64,000 nucleotides of DNA from Staphylococcus sp. MI 10-1553 (GCF_010365305.1 NZ_CP048279.1:1674001-1738000), one strand, 5' to 3'; positions 52,113-62,879 are shown, numbered from the stretch's first letter. Translations and numbers: made by a program. The notes: generated by a model not told the origin, from the letters alone.

Positions 52113-53747
52113 TTATTTTTCTTGTTCGCGTATGCCTTTACGTTTTGAAATCAATTCGTCTTCATAATCTTGTTGTGAATTCGCGACGTATTCTTTCAAA
52201 CGATGCTTATTCGGTGTTAAAGTGAGACCTAAGAATTTACGCTCTTTATTTGCATCTTTATAAAAACTAATCATCATCAGTATCACGATAAAGGAGAACG
52301 GCAATGCACTAATAATCGCAGCACTTTGCAAGGCGTTTAAACCTGTTTCTCCGTCACCGCCACCTGAAAGTAACAAGACGAACGCGATTAATGATTGTGC
52401 AATCCCCCAAGTGACTTTAGTGAAAGCACTTGGATTAAGCGAACCATTCGTTGTTTGCATACCTAAGACGAATGTCGCCGAATCTGCTGATGTAATAAAG
52501 AATGATGCAATCAGTAATAACGCAATGATTGATAAAACAATGCCCAGCGGGATATGGTTGAATACGCCAAACAGTTGTGTTTCTGCTGACAGATCAAAAA
52601 TCTCTTTATGTTTCTTAGCCGTTTCAATCCCTAGTACACCAAACACGCTAAACCAAATGAAACTTACGATGACAGGTACAAGTAATACACCTGAAATAAA
52701 TTCTCGAATCGAACGTCCTTTTGATACACGCGCGATGAAGACACCAACGAATGGGCTCCAACTTAACCACCAACCCCAATAGTAAAGCGTCCAGTCAGAC
52801 ATCCACTCACGCTTTTGTGGATTCGTAGCTGCTGCATCAAAACTGTTGAATAAGAATGAATTTAACAGACTACCTGTTGAACTCGTAAACATATTTAAAA
52901 TTAACACTGTCGGTCCAACAATCAGACCAGCAAGCAATAATAATGTACCAAGTCCAATGTTTAAATTACTTAAATATTGAATCCCTTTACTTAAACCTGA
53001 CCATGCACTCATGATAAACAAGATGGTTACGATAACAATAATGATAGATTGCGTCACAATTGTATTAGGTAAACCGAATAAGTAATTTAAACCACCTGAG
53101 ATTTGTAATGCCCCCATACCAAGTGAAACTGCAACACCAATCACTGTTGCAAACACTGCCAACACGTCGATAATTGTTCCAATGACGCCATCAACATGAT
53201 CTCCCAAAATTGGGCGCAACGTTTTAGAGAGTAATCCTGGCTCTCCTTTTCTAAATTGTGCATATGCTAACGCTAATGCAACAACGCCATAGACTGCCCA
53301 CGCATGAAAACCCCAATGGAAGAAAGTCGAACGCAATGATTCGGTAAATGCTTCCGTAGATTGCGGATCTGCATTAGGCGGAGACGCAAAGTGAGAAATA
53401 GGTTCAGCTGCCCCGTAGAAGACTAAACCAATCCCCATACCTGCACTAAACAACATCGCAAACCAAGAAACTGTATTAAATTCCGGTTTGTCGTTTGGAC
53501 GTCCCAATTTTAACTTTCCGATTGGGCTAAAAATTAAAAAGATACAGAAGAATACGATAATCGTAGTTAAAATAAGATAATACCAACCCAGTTTATCTGT
53601 AATCCAAAGTTTAATCGTATTCGTAAATTCACCAAATTGCGTTGGGATGAATACACCAATGAGTACAATCGCAAAAATGATAATCGCACTAATTAAGAAT
53701 ACAGGAGAAAACTTCTTACCGTTTGGTTCTGGAGTTGAAGAATTCAT
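52113..53747 (-). CDS. opuD: Glycine betaine transporter (BCCT family)
   Basis: 544 residues, 12 membrane segments, with the BCCT core GMGIGLVFYGAAEPISHF and the substrate motif WTLYYWGWWLSWSPFVGVFIARVSKGR. It imports glycine betaine with Na+ for osmoprotection. It is intact, unlike its paralogue at 5151-5756. A charged C-terminal tail (EYVANSQQDYEDELISK) may sense osmolarity, as in BetP (inference). Confidence 0.95.
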   Translation of the reverse strand: MNSSTPEPNGKKFSPVFLISAIIIFAIVLIGVFIPTQFGEFTNTIKLWITDKLGWYYLILTTIIVFFCIFLIFSPIGKLKLGRPNDKPEFNTVSWFAMLFSAGMGIGLVFYGAAEPISHFASPPNADPQSTEAFTESLRSTFFHWGFHAWAVYGVVALALAYAQFRKGEPGLLSKTLRPILGDHVDGVIGTIIDVLAVFATVIGVAVSLGMGALQISGGLNYLFGLPNTIVTQSIIIVIVTILFIMSAWSGLSKGIQYLSNLNIGLGTLLLLAGLIVGPTVLILNMFTSSTGSLLNSFLFNSFDAAATNPQKREWMSDWTLYYWGWWLSWSPFVGVFIARVSKGRSIREFISGVLLVPVIVSFIWFSVFGVLGIETAKKHKEIFDLSAETQLFGVFNHIPLGIVLSIIALLLIASFFITSADSATFVLGMQTTNGSLNPSAFTKVTWGIAQSLIAFVLLLSGGGDGETGLNALQSAAIISALPFSFIVILMMISFYKDANKERKFLGLTLTPNKHRLKEYVANSQQDYEDELISKRKGIREQEK

Positions 53748-53986
53748 AAAATAACATACTCCCTTTCCTCATATTAAATTTTAAGTATCACACACTAATA
53801 ATTAAAAAAACTCAATAATTAAATTAAAAGTGCAATCGACATATATACCATAACAAAACATTATCATATAATCAATGTGCTGAGAAATGTATGGATTTTT
53901 ACGAAAATTTTGTATTGCAATAATTATGCTTTAGTGTATAATCGTTTTTGTTATTCAAAAATTTTGCGAGTAGAGGTGAATTGGAC

Positions 53987-54346
53987 ATGCTACAAGAATT
54001 CAAAGACTTTGCTTTGAAAGGTAACGTGCTTGACCTAGCAATCGCTGTTGTCATGGGGGCCGCTTTTAATAAAATTGTTACATCTTTAGTTGAAAACATC
54101 ATCATGCCATTAATCGGTTTATTATTTGGCGAAGTTGACTTTGCGAAAAACTGGTCAATGTATGGCATTAAATATGGTATTTTTATTCAATCTATCATCG
54201 ACTTTATTATTATTGCATTTGCATTATTCATTTTCGTTAAAATCGCCAATACGGTTGTGAAACCTAAAGAAGAAGAAGTTGTCGTAGAAGAAAATATTGT
54301 ATTATTAACTGAAATTCGTGATTTATTACGTAAAGACAGTAAATAA
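53987..54346 (+). CDS. mscL: Large-conductance mechanosensitive channel
   Basis: 119 residues. [31 protein letters not shown] is the classic N-terminal helix and TM1, followed by TM2 and the C-terminal helix. It releases osmolytes on hypo-osmotic shock. ATG 53987 follows AGAGGTG; the longer TTG start at 53948 has no ribosome-binding site. Its position next to opuD couples uptake and release of osmolytes, divergently transcribed. Confidence 0.97.
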   Translation: MLQEFKDFALKGNVLDLAIAVVMGAAFNKIVTSLVENIIMPLIGLLFGEVDFAKNWSMYGIKYGIFIQSIIDFIIIAFALFIFVKIANTVVKPKEEEVVVEENIVLLTEIRDLLRKDSK

Positions 54347-54357
54347 TCAGTGCTAAA

Positions 54358-54397
54358 GTGAGGCTGTGTCATTTATTTTTCTCAGCTTCTTTTTTAT
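54358..54397 (+). terminator. mscL terminator
   Basis: GAGGCTG/CAGCTTC stem followed by six T. Confidence 0.75.
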
Positions 54398-54473
54398 ATC
54401 CAATGGTAGTTTGAAACTGAAATCTCGCCTATATTTTTAAGTTAGCGACACGAACAAAATTTCTAAAGTATTA

Positions 54474-54525
54474 ATGAAAACTGCCACCAACACCTTTGAA
54501 TACAAAATATTGGTGGCATTTTCAT
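54474..54525. repeat. Near-perfect 16-bp inverted repeat in the mscL-sbcC gap
   Basis: ATGAAAACTGCCACCAA (54474-54490) and TTGGTGGCATTTTCAT (54510-54525) match but for one extra C; loop about 19 bases. It lies downstream of both convergent genes, so it could be a distant bidirectional terminator for sbcC or a repeat. Confidence 0.6.
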
Positions 54526-54628
54526 GTGCGTACGGAGAAAATAGACGCAATCCCCTTATTCATCACCGTTTTTTGTTAGTGAAAATACATAGTAAAACTG
54601 GTTACATCTCAATAAAGCGCATCATCAT

Positions 54629-57600
54629 TTATTCATTACTCTTTAAATGCGTTGTACTTTGGTAGTTTTTAGAGACAACTTCTAAAATAATGGGAATTCG
54701 ATTTTTTAATTCTGAAACGTGCGAAATAATACCGACTAATCGGCCACTCGATTGCAATTGAATTAAAGTATCGAGGGCTGTTTCTAGCGTTTCTTGATCA
54801 AGTGTACCAAATCCTTCATCAATAAACATTGCATCTAAAGCAATGCCCCCATGTTCGCTTTGAACGACTTCACTTAATCCTAACGCCAACGCAAGAGAGG
54901 CTTGGAACGTTTCACCACCAGACAATGATGTAATGTGACGCGCTTGGTTAGAATAGTAATCAAACACCTCAATCTCTAGACCACTAAAACCTCTTCCTTT
55001 TTTCTCATTTCTCACTAATTCATAACGTTGACCCGTCATACTGAGTAGTCGTTGATTCGCTTTCAACAAAATCTGTTCTAAATAATGCATTAAAACGTAA
55101 TTTTCTAACGTTAGGTTATGTGCATTTTTGCCACTCAAAATTTCAGCAAGTTGGAATAATTCGATTTGTTCATTCAATGTGTTTTTTAAATAAGTCACTT
55201 CATCTTTAATTTTTTGCGCTGTCTTTTGATTTTGTGTCGCTTGAAATGCATATTCATTATAACGTCTTTGGACATCTTCAAAAGCTTCACGTTGTTGCTG
55301 TTGTTTCACTTTTAAAACATCTAAATCTTCAACGGTGATTGTTGAAAGTTGCTGAGAGACATCTTGTATTTTAAGTTCTACCGTCTGTTTTTCTTGATAA
55401 TACATTTTCACTTCTTGTTCGTACGCTTCTTTATGGACACTGTCTTGTAAAATATCGAATAATGTTTCACGATTTTGAATGTTTAATGCTTTCAATGCTT
55501 CATCAATATCGGCATTCAAAGTTTGCACTTGCTTCGTACGTTCAGAAATTTGATGTGCGCGCAATTGTATCTCATATTGTTGTTCTTTTAACTTTGTTGC
55601 AAGTTGATCACATCGTTCAGTTAATGTTGTCTTATCTTGATTAAATTGATCAACAACTGATTTCAATTTGGCAAAGGCTGTTTTGAACGTCTCAATATCC
55701 TCATATTCGGTTTCAGCTATAAATCTGTCCATACGCTCTTGAATGTATTCTTGTTCTTTCTTTAACAATTGTATTTGTTGCTTATTTTCATCTATCACTT
55801 GATGAATACGGCCAACTTCTTCTTGGATTGCTGCAATGCGTGAATTTTCTTTATCGATGGCCTCTAGTTTTTGTTTTATGTCGCGTTGTTCCGCTTCTGC
55901 CTTCTTGAGGTGTTCTTCATTAAAATCGGCTTCACCCATTTCAACAAGCCGTGCTTTCGTGTGCGTGATATTTGCATCACATTTAATCTTTTGTTCTTTG
56001 AGCGTTTCAAGGGTTTGCTCAATGGTACGATTTTTTTGTTGAATTCTTTTAATTTGCTCTATATCAGCATCTGTTTCAAGATGATGCACCGTTTGCCCAC
56101 ATACCGGACACGGATCATTTTTGCTTATAGTCGCACGTAATGTCATAACAGCTTGTTCATGGTTCAACAACTGTTGTTCATTTTCTGATATGACTTGAAT
56201 ATTCGCCTGCTTTTGAGCGATCTCCGCATTGATTCGATTTAATTCCTCAGTGTAGTTTTGAAGCTGTTGCTGTTGACGTGCTTGAATGGTTGCATGATTT
56301 TGTGCGATTCGTAATGTCGCAATTTTTTCTACTATCACTGCCTGTTCAGATTGTAATTGTGATTTTTGTTCATAATCAGCCTGACGTTCTAAATCGTCCT
56401 TATCAATCGCTTCAAGTTTTTGCATTGCTTCTTCATTATGTTCCGCTAACTTTTGCATCGTTTGCTTAATACTTGTCATACGTGCATATTTTTCTTTCAG
56501 TTGATCACACTCTTGATAAAAATGACGTGTACGCTCAAGATAGTGTGCTTTTTGGCTCATCTCATCTTCTTGTAATAAATGCGTTTCAAGTGCTTTTTGC
56601 TGTTCAATCTGTTGTGTTTCTAATTTTTCGTTTTCATTTTGAAGTTGTTCATGCTCTTTTTGTTGCTGCTTTAATGTCGCTTCTATTTCTTGAAGGTTTT
56701 GATACATTTTAAGCACCATTTTACTTTCATTCATTAACTTTAATTGCTGTTCAAGTTGCTGAATATGTGCTTGACGTACTTCAAATTGCCCAAGTTTTAT
56801 CTTCAATTGTTGCTGTTGTTCAGATAATTGTTGGCGTAAAATTTGACGATCTACTGCTTCATTCACACTGTTTAAAGCTTTTTCTACCTTTAATTTTTCT
56901 TGTTGCACTTCTGAAACTTGTTGTTCTGCAATTGTTTCAAATTGAGGTAATGCTGCCATCATCAAATCATACTGTTCACTTTTGCGTCCTTTTTCCTGTA
57001 ACAAACCAGGATGGTCTAGTGTATACAATTCGTCCCAAGCACTTTGTATTTTGGTATAGATTTGATCTATTTCAATTTTCATGTTTTTCGTTTTATCAGT
57101 GAGTCGATTTTTTAACATATCGTATAATTGCGTATTAAAGAGCGTTCTTAAAATTGTTTGCTTATCTGTACTATTTGAAACTAAAAATTCTTTAAACTCA
57201 CCTTGAGGCAATACGAACAGCTGTCTAAACTGATTTTGCTTTAGTTTAAGAAGTTCTAAAATAAAGCGTTCCCCTGCTTGAATCGTACTTTCTATCAGTT
57301 CATAACGCCCTGCATCATGTCGGTACACTTCAAGCTTCGGTTTCGTTTCATTTTTATTGCCAGGTTTTAAAAATGATGCTTCACGAACGACTTTATACAA
57401 TCTGCCAGCTATTTCAAATTCAAATGTGACGGTTAAAGGTTGGGTAGCGTCTGCAAAATGACTTCTTAAATGCTTGACTTCTCTTTTTTCTGTGGACGCA
57501 CGCCCATACAATGCATACACAATACCATCAAAAATCATCGTTTTACCAGAACCTGTCTTACCACTAATCAAAAACAGTTGATTGGATGGGATACGGGAGA

Positions 57601-57661
57601 AATCAATCGTCTCATCTAAAAATGGGCCGAAATTTTGAAGGTGCAATTTTAATGGTTTCAT
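54629..57661 (-). CDS. sbcC: Nuclease SbcCD subunit C
   Basis: 1010 residues of the SMC-like Rad50 type: Walker A GKTGSGKT at residues 34-41, two long coiled coils separated by the zinc hook CPVC near residues 518-521, and C-terminal LSGGETFQASLALALGL with Walker B. With SbcD it cleaves hairpins and processes protein-blocked ends. It starts two bases after the sbcD stop. Confidence 0.96.
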   Translation of the reverse strand: MKPLKLHLQNFGPFLDETIDFSRIPSNQLFLISGKTGSGKTMIFDGIVYALYGRASTEKREVKHLRSHFADATQPLTVTFEFEIAGRLYKVVREASFLKPGNKNETKPKLEVYRHDAGRYELIESTIQAGERFILELLKLKQNQFRQLFVLPQGEFKEFLVSNSTDKQTILRTLFNTQLYDMLKNRLTDKTKNMKIEIDQIYTKIQSAWDELYTLDHPGLLQEKGRKSEQYDLMMAALPQFETIAEQQVSEVQQEKLKVEKALNSVNEAVDRQILRQQLSEQQQQLKIKLGQFEVRQAHIQQLEQQLKLMNESKMVLKMYQNLQEIEATLKQQQKEHEQLQNENEKLETQQIEQQKALETHLLQEDEMSQKAHYLERTRHFYQECDQLKEKYARMTSIKQTMQKLAEHNEEAMQKLEAIDKDDLERQADYEQKSQLQSEQAVIVEKIATLRIAQNHATIQARQQQQLQNYTEELNRINAEIAQKQANIQVISENEQQLLNHEQAVMTLRATISKNDPCPVCGQTVHHLETDADIEQIKRIQQKNRTIEQTLETLKEQKIKCDANITHTKARLVEMGEADFNEEHLKKAEAEQRDIKQKLEAIDKENSRIAAIQEEVGRIHQVIDENKQQIQLLKKEQEYIQERMDRFIAETEYEDIETFKTAFAKLKSVVDQFNQDKTTLTERCDQLATKLKEQQYEIQLRAHQISERTKQVQTLNADIDEALKALNIQNRETLFDILQDSVHKEAYEQEVKMYYQEKQTVELKIQDVSQQLSTITVEDLDVLKVKQQQQREAFEDVQRRYNEYAFQATQNQKTAQKIKDEVTYLKNTLNEQIELFQLAEILSGKNAHNLTLENYVLMHYLEQILLKANQRLLSMTGQRYELVRNEKKGRGFSGLEIEVFDYYSNQARHITSLSGGETFQASLALALGLSEVVQSEHGGIALDAMFIDEGFGTLDQETLETALDTLIQLQSSGRLVGIISHVSELKNRIPIILEVVSKNYQSTTHLKSNE

Positions 57662-57663
57662 GA

Positions 57664-58785
57664 TTATTCCTCCTCATTCATCGTTTCTAACAACTGTACT
57701 ACATTACTTTTTTGCGTTTCTGATAGTGTATCGGTCGTCATTTCAGAATAAAATTGACTCACGATATCTAATGGTGACAACTTTTTAACATCTGTCAGTA
57801 CTTTAGACTGATAAGATGACGGTTGCGTTTGTTGTGTTAAAGACAGTGTGTTCGGATAAATTTGTTTCAACTTTTGCATAGGATCTTTGACGTGCGTTAA
57901 TTGTTCAACATTAAAATGAAAATAACTGTCATCATTTTTACGCTTAAAACGGCCATTCATAATATCATCAAAACTTGCTTCCACGACTTCTAACTCACGA
58001 GCTGGCTTTAACGGGATAAAACTTTGTCGCATCTCTTGATCGGATTCAATGTGAAATAGACGAACCCCTTTAGCTTGTTGCACTTCAGAAAATGAGTATT
58101 GCAACAGCGAACCACTATACACGACATTTTGATACTGACTCGCAAAAGGATGATGAATATGTCCAAGCATGACTGCATCAAAATCTAATAAAAATTGTGG
58201 TGATACCGCTTCAATAGTGCCTATCGTAATGTCACGTTCTGAATCACTTTTTGGCGCACCTGTAAGTGTAAAATGCCCCACTAAAATATTCGTCATAGCA
58301 GGATTTAACTGTGGACGTAATTGATCGACTAATTTTTTCACAGCCTCTTCGTAATATTCTACAGACACTTCTAAATACTCACGTGCTTCAGATAATGTAA
58401 AAAATGGCAGGGTATACACGGCCACGTTCCCGAAAACAACTGGCTCAAAAAATTGTTCAATTTCCGTAGTAATATAAAGTTGATTATGTCGAAACCAGGA
58501 GGCACCGTAGCGCAAACGTTCTTTACCATCGTGATTGCCATTAATCATCACTATAGGAATTTGCATGTCTAAATTAATTTTCGCAATCGTTTCTTCCATC
58601 AGTTGAATCACGTATTTACTTGGATAAGCCGTATCATAAATATCTCCTGCAATAATGAGCGCATCCGGTTGTTCACGTTCAAGGACCTCAAACAATTGTT
58701 GTAAGACGTATTGCTGATCTTCCAAAAACGAATGACCATTTAAAACTTTGCCTAAATGCCAATCGGCCGTATGTATTAATTTCAA
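57664..58785 (-). CDS. sbcD: Nuclease SbcCD subunit D
   Basis: 373 residues of the Mre11 family: HTADWHLGK, GDIYDTAYPSK, NGNHDGKERL and GHIHHPF carry the metal ligands. I start at TTG 58785, because GAGGTG lies 8 bases upstream and the product then begins KLIHTADWH as in known SbcD; the GTG 58794 and ATG 58791 are too near that site. A LexA operator overlaps the region directly upstream. Confidence 0.95.
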   Translation of the reverse strand: MKLIHTADWHLGKVLNGHSFLEDQQYVLQQLFEVLEREQPDALIIAGDIYDTAYPSKYVIQLMEETIAKINLDMQIPIVMINGNHDGKERLRYGASWFRHNQLYITTEIEQFFEPVVFGNVAVYTLPFFTLSEAREYLEVSVEYYEEAVKKLVDQLRPQLNPAMTNILVGHFTLTGAPKSDSERDITIGTIEAVSPQFLLDFDAVMLGHIHHPFASQYQNVVYSGSLLQYSFSEVQQAKGVRLFHIESDQEMRQSFIPLKPARELEVVEASFDDIMNGRFKRKNDDSYFHFNVEQLTHVKDPMQKLKQIYPNTLSLTQQTQPSSYQSKVLTDVKKLSPLDIVSQFYSEMTTDTLSETQKSNVVQLLETMNEEE

Positions 58786-58797
58786 TTTCATCACCTC

Positions 58798-58811
58798 AGA
58801 ACAAATGTTCG
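58798..58811 (-). promoter_or_regulatory. LexA operator upstream of sbcD-sbcC
   Basis: Minus strand CGAACATTTGTTCT, an almost ideal CGAAC-N4-GTTC site, lying just before the ribosome-binding site. Confidence 0.8.
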
Positions 58812-58894
58812 ATTCTATTTTATAGCATGCTTCAGTTCATTTCAAGTGACTGACGGCGCTTTTTATCATCATTTTGCACTTGCCGTAACTATAG

Positions 58895-58930
58895 AAAAAG
58901 ACCTCGCAGCACCATCACTGCAAAGGTCAA
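58895..58930 (-). terminator. ccdC terminator
   Basis: Minus strand GACCTTTGCAG/CTGCGAGGTC stem followed by TTTTT. Confidence 0.8.
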
Positions 58931-58941
58931 TAACATACTCA

Positions 58942-59409
58942 TTATGCGACAATTTGATTTTTGATTTTTTTATATCGATAAAGCATCGCAAGTCGCCAAG
59001 GTACAAGCATACTAAACGCTAGCAAGAAGAACATCCCTGCTAACTCCCCAGGGTCTACAGAATTGCCTAAAAAGACTTTCAGTACTGTACGAATCAGTAA
59101 TAGCGTGACTAACACAAATGGGAATGCTTTAGATTTTTTTAAATAAATTTGGCTACCTTTGACTTCAAAATGAGAGGTCATGATGAGTACACTTGAAAAA
59201 ACAACCCCTAAAACGACTGATTCTATGATTTCAAAACCAGTTAATCTAAAGTAAGGGATGACATACATCAGTGCACCCGTAGCCATAAAGAAAGGAGGCA
59301 AAATAATTTTCTTTGTATTTACTGGATATTTTTGCGCCTTCATTCTAATGACAATGACACCTGCACCCATTACAAACGCAACGAGTATGGATAAAACTAA
59401 ATATGTCAA
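58942..59409 (-). CDS. ccdC: CcdC-family membrane protein
   Basis: 155 residues with four or five hydrophobic segments and conserved KKIILPPFFMATGALMYVIPYFRL; C-terminal SMLVPWRLAMLYRYKK. The family is named from a Bacillus gene linked to cytochrome c biogenesis, but the role is unknown. I prefer TTG 59409 because AGGAGG precedes it by 7 bases; an ATG seven codons earlier lies before that site. Confidence 0.82.
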   Translation of the reverse strand: MTYLVLSILVAFVMGAGVIVIRMKAQKYPVNTKKIILPPFFMATGALMYVIPYFRLTGFEIIESVVLGVVFSSVLIMTSHFEVKGSQIYLKKSKAFPFVLVTLLLIRTVLKVFLGNSVDPGELAGMFFLLAFSMLVPWRLAMLYRYKKIKNQIVA

Positions 59410-59591
59410 CGCTGCTCCTCCTAACATCATCCAAAGATACCAATAAGTATATCATATGACAACTAAAATGAGTAATGGTCTATACTTGTCGTTTTGAAAT
59501 GGGAAATAAATATTTTCAACAGTTTACCAAAGTGAAAAGTATACTTTAACTGATGACTTCAAAAATATTTTGTCCCAAATTCATTCCAAAA

Positions 59592-59645
59592 GCAAAAATA
59601 GCAAGGATGTGCGCTTTTCTATTTCCAGCACAAATCCTTGCTATC
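59592..59645 (-). terminator. yneF terminator
   Basis: Minus strand AGCAAGGAT..GTGC/GCAC..ATCCTTGCT, a long stem, then TTTTTGC. Confidence 0.85.
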
Positions 59646-59662
59646 GTTAACGTTAAAGAACA

Positions 59663-59890
59663 TTACATTTTTTTATCCATGTTTTTGTTCATCATTGTCA
59701 TCATTTGATTAATTTTCTTTTGAGATGGTTTTTGTCCCATCTGCATCATCATCATGCGTAACATTTCTTCATTGATTGGTGGGTTTTTCTTTAAATAATC
59801 CATCATATATTTACGCGCTAAGAAAAAACCTCCAACTAATCCACCGATAAGTGCAATAACAATTAATAAAATTGCTAACCATGTAGCCAT
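59663..59890 (-). CDS. yneF: YneF-family small membrane protein
   Basis: 75 residues: one membrane segment ([24 protein letters not shown]) and the highly conserved cytoplasmic tail [28 protein letters not shown], rich in methionine. Function unknown. It is conserved next to tkt in staphylococci and bacilli. Start at ATG 59890; a GTG four codons earlier is possible. Confidence 0.92.
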   Translation of the reverse strand: MATWLAILLIVIALIGGLVGGFFLARKYMMDYLKKNPPINEEMLRMMMMQMGQKPSQKKINQMMTMMNKNMDKKM

Positions 59891-59979
59891 AGTTTCACCC
59901 ACTTTCTTTATCCTTTTGCATTTTACTAAAATTATGTATGCTTTTCAAGATATGGAAGACAAATTTATACCAAATCCAA

Positions 59980-60021
59980 AAAGAAAAGCCGAGCTCAAAA
60001 TCGACTAATCGAGCTCGACTC
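59980..60021 (-). terminator. tkt terminator
   Basis: Minus strand GAGTCGAGCTCG/CGAGCTC..GGCTTTTC arms around a 14-base loop, then TTTTT. Confidence 0.65.
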
Positions 60022-60047
60022 TATATTTGACAATATTTTAGAGGAAA

Positions 60048-62033
60048 TTATAATTTTTCAATTTCTGCTAAAACATTTTCTTTAGTGAAGCCGTATTTCT
60101 CAACAACTAAGTCGCCAGGCGCACTTGCACCGTAACGGTCGATACCTACAACCACACCGTTCATACCAACATATTTATGCCAACCTAATGAAGCTGCCAT
60201 TTCAACAGCTGCACGTTTTTCAACATGTGGTAATAAAATTTCATCTTGGTATGCTTTTGATTGATTTTCAAATGCGTTCCAGTTTGGCATTGAAACGACA
60301 CGTACACCTTTACCTTGTTCTTCAAGCGCTTTAGCGACGTCTACTGTTAAGCTTACTTCTGAACCAGATGCTAATAAAACATATTCTGGAGATTTTTCAG
60401 TTTCGAATACAATGTAAGCACCTTTTCTTACGCCTTCTTCAACTGTTGATTCTTCTACATCTAATACAGGTAAACCTTGACGTGTTAATACTAATGCAGT
60501 TGGTGTACCGTTTGATTCAACAGCTACTTTCCATGCTACACGTGTTTCGTTACCATCAGCTGGACGAATTACGTTTAAGTTAGGAATCGCTCTTAAACCA
60601 GCTAATTGTTCGATTGGTTCGTGAGTAGGGCCATCTTCACCTACAGCAATTGAATCATGTGTGAACACGAATGTTGAACGTAAGCCCATGATTGCTGCTA
60701 AACGTAATGCTGGTTTTAAATAGTCACTGAATACGAAGAATGTCGCACCATATGGGTGTAAACCACCGTGTGCAGCCATACCGTTAACAGTTGCTGCCAT
60801 TGCGAATTCACGTACACCGAACCATACGTTTTTACCGACGCCATTTTCAGCAGAGAAGTCAGTTTCGTTTTTAACATTTGATTTGTTTGATGAAGCTAAG
60901 TCAGCTGAACCACCAAATAATGTTGGTACTGCTTTACTTAAAGCTTGAATCACATCACCAGAGTCTGCACGAGAAGCCCCTTTGTGACCAAGTTCAAATT
61001 TAGGAAGTTCATTTTCATAGCCTTCAGGTAATTCACCTGCTATAGCATCTTTGAACTCTTTATATAATTCAGGGTATTTCTTAGCATATTGTTCTACTTT
61101 TTCTTTCCATGCTTTTTCATTTTCATCAGCACGTTGAATCATTGTTGAATTGAAAATGTCATAAACTTCATCTTCAACATGGAAGTGTTTAGATGGATCA
61201 AGGTTATAACTTTCGAATGTTAAGTTACGTTCTTCTTCACCTAATGGCGCACCATGTGACGCGTTACTGTTAGATTTGTTAGGTGAACCGTAACCAATGA
61301 TTGTTTTCACTTCAATGATTGTTGGACCTGCTTGACCTTTAGCTTCTTCAATCGCCTTATCAATAGCTTCGATGTCGTTACCATCTTTAACAAGAATGTG
61401 GTTCCAACCATAAGCTTCAAAACGTTTTTTAATATCTTCAGAGAATGCTTTTGAAGCTTCCCCGTCTAGAGAAATATCGTTTGAATCGTAAAGTGTAATC
61501 AATTTGTCTAATTTTAAGTGACCTGCAAGTGAAGCTGCTTCATGTGAAATACCTTCCATTAAGTCACCATCAGATGCCAATACATAAGTGTAGTGATCGA
61601 CAACATCGATATCTTTGTTAAATTTAGCAGCTAAATGTTTTTCAGCCATTGCCATACCTACTGACATTGCAAAACCTTGTCCAAGTGGTCCAGTCGTAAT
61701 TTCTACACCTTTTGTATGGTGATATTCTGGATGTCCAGGCGTTTTAGAATCCCATTGTCTAAATTGTTTTAACTCATCAAGTTCAAGTGAACCAGACACA
61801 TGTAATAAACTATAAAGTAATGCTGATCCATGACCTGCTGATAAGATAAAGCGGTCTCTGTTGAAATATTCATGTGAATTTGGATTAAAGTTTAAATGGC
61901 GTGTCCATAAAGTATATGCCATTGGTGCTGCCCCCATTGGTAAACCAGGGTGACCTGAATTTGCTTTCTCAATAGCGTCAATACTTAATCCACGTATTGT
62001 ATTTATAGCTAAGCTATCATTTCGTTGAGTCAT
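60048..62033 (-). CDS. tkt: Transketolase
   Basis: 661 residues. [26 protein letters not shown] (thiamine diphosphate/metal) and the pyrimidine-domain TTDHIS-like signature region with [14 protein letters not shown] are present. It transfers two-carbon units in the non-oxidative pentose phosphate pathway. The gene is monocistronic or shares a transcript with yneF. Confidence 0.97.
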   Translation of the reverse strand: MTQRNDSLAINTIRGLSIDAIEKANSGHPGLPMGAAPMAYTLWTRHLNFNPNSHEYFNRDRFILSAGHGSALLYSLLHVSGSLELDELKQFRQWDSKTPGHPEYHHTKGVEITTGPLGQGFAMSVGMAMAEKHLAAKFNKDIDVVDHYTYVLASDGDLMEGISHEAASLAGHLKLDKLITLYDSNDISLDGEASKAFSEDIKKRFEAYGWNHILVKDGNDIEAIDKAIEEAKGQAGPTIIEVKTIIGYGSPNKSNSNASHGAPLGEEERNLTFESYNLDPSKHFHVEDEVYDIFNSTMIQRADENEKAWKEKVEQYAKKYPELYKEFKDAIAGELPEGYENELPKFELGHKGASRADSGDVIQALSKAVPTLFGGSADLASSNKSNVKNETDFSAENGVGKNVWFGVREFAMAATVNGMAAHGGLHPYGATFFVFSDYLKPALRLAAIMGLRSTFVFTHDSIAVGEDGPTHEPIEQLAGLRAIPNLNVIRPADGNETRVAWKVAVESNGTPTALVLTRQGLPVLDVEESTVEEGVRKGAYIVFETEKSPEYVLLASGSEVSLTVDVAKALEEQGKGVRVVSMPNWNAFENQSKAYQDEILLPHVEKRAAVEMAASLGWHKYVGMNGVVVGIDRYGASAPGDLVVEKYGFTKENVLAEIEKL

Positions 62034-62137
62034 TTGAAAATCCTTCCTTTCTCATTCCATATCATAATTACATTATAACCGAAACAGTGTTCGAAACCTA
62101 ATAAATGGTACCGCGTTATCCATTATATTCAAAAATA

Positions 62138-62374
62138 CTAACTACGTAATTGATTTTGCTTTTGAACTTCTTTTAATTTTTCAGGCGTTACGTCATTGCC
62201 ATTTGGATCAATCACTTTTGTATTTTCGATTTGGCTTTTAAAACTGCTTCTAAACACTTCTAAATACTCACTTCTTAATTGAGATTGTTCTTTTGCTTCC
62301 GTTTCAGTAAGTCCTTCACTTTTTTTCTTATTTGCGAGTTCATTGATTCGATTTAACTTTTCTTTACTAAGCAT
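62138..62374 (-). CDS. DUF896-family protein (YnzC-like)
   Basis: 78 residues, highly charged: MLSKEKLNRINELANKKKSEGLT..EAKEQSQLRSEYLEVFR. This matches the DUF896 family found next to lexA in Bacillus (YneA-YneB-YnzC) and staphylococci. Some homologues are SOS-linked; function unknown. AGGGGAG precedes the ATG. Confidence 0.92.
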   Translation of the reverse strand: MLSKEKLNRINELANKKKSEGLTETEAKEQSQLRSEYLEVFRSSFKSQIENTKVIDPNGNDVTPEKLKEVQKQNQLRS

Positions 62375-62585
62375 ATGAGCTCCCCTCCGTGATTTTCTTT
62401 ACAAAAATATAACAGAAAAATGTTATAAAACCAAATGCTTGAACTTGGCATAAAAGTAAGCGTTATCATGGTTTGAACGTTTTTCTGTTCTAACACTTTT
62501 TTGTCGTATAGCATTTCATTTCATCTACTAAAAAGACCATCTCGTGTCGTTTAATCCATTCACATATATTTAAACAAGAAACTAG

Positions 62586-62636
62586 AAAAGACCATAGAGA
62601 AGATGACCTGAACCTTTTTCTCTCTATGGTCTTTGT
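62586..62636 (-). terminator. sosA terminator
   Basis: AAAGACCATAGAGA/TCTCTATGGTCTTT, perfect 14-bp stem, with both flanks suitable for termination. Confidence 0.9.
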
Positions 62637-62645
62637 ATTGGTTAT

Positions 62646-62879
62646 TTAATGACTCAGCGTCACGGCTACAACGGACTGTTCGTTTGTATGATTGCGCTGC
62701 TGTTCGTATTTTTGTTGTTGTTCTGTTTGTGTCGTTTTAAGTTGATGATCTGTCATTTCGTACGTTTGTTCTGTTTTGCTTGCATCAGTGGCGAGTAAAA
62801 AGAATGATAAAAATAAGATTAAAGAAATGATAAACACTGACAAGAACAAGTAAACCTCTGAACTTTTAATGTGAAGCAT
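62646..62879 (-). CDS. sosA: SOS-induced cell division inhibitor SosA
   Basis: 77 residues, the same length I recall for S. aureus SosA: a short cytoplasmic end, one membrane segment (VYLFLSVFIISLILFLSFFLL) and an extracellular polar tail rich in Q, T and K. It delays division during DNA damage and is destroyed by a membrane protease. I start at ATG 62879 behind GAGGAGTG; the longer reading would run through the LexA operators. It is divergent from lexA. Confidence 0.9.
   Translation of the reverse strand: MLHIKSSEVYLFLSVFIISLILFLSFFLLATDASKTEQTYEMTDHQLKTTQTEQQQKYEQQRNHTNEQSVVAVTLSH

Noticed and set aside
55836..56140. Cysteine-rich plus-strand ORFs inside sbcC
   Set aside because: Antisense of the coiled-coil region; composition follows from Gln/Glu/Lys codons.
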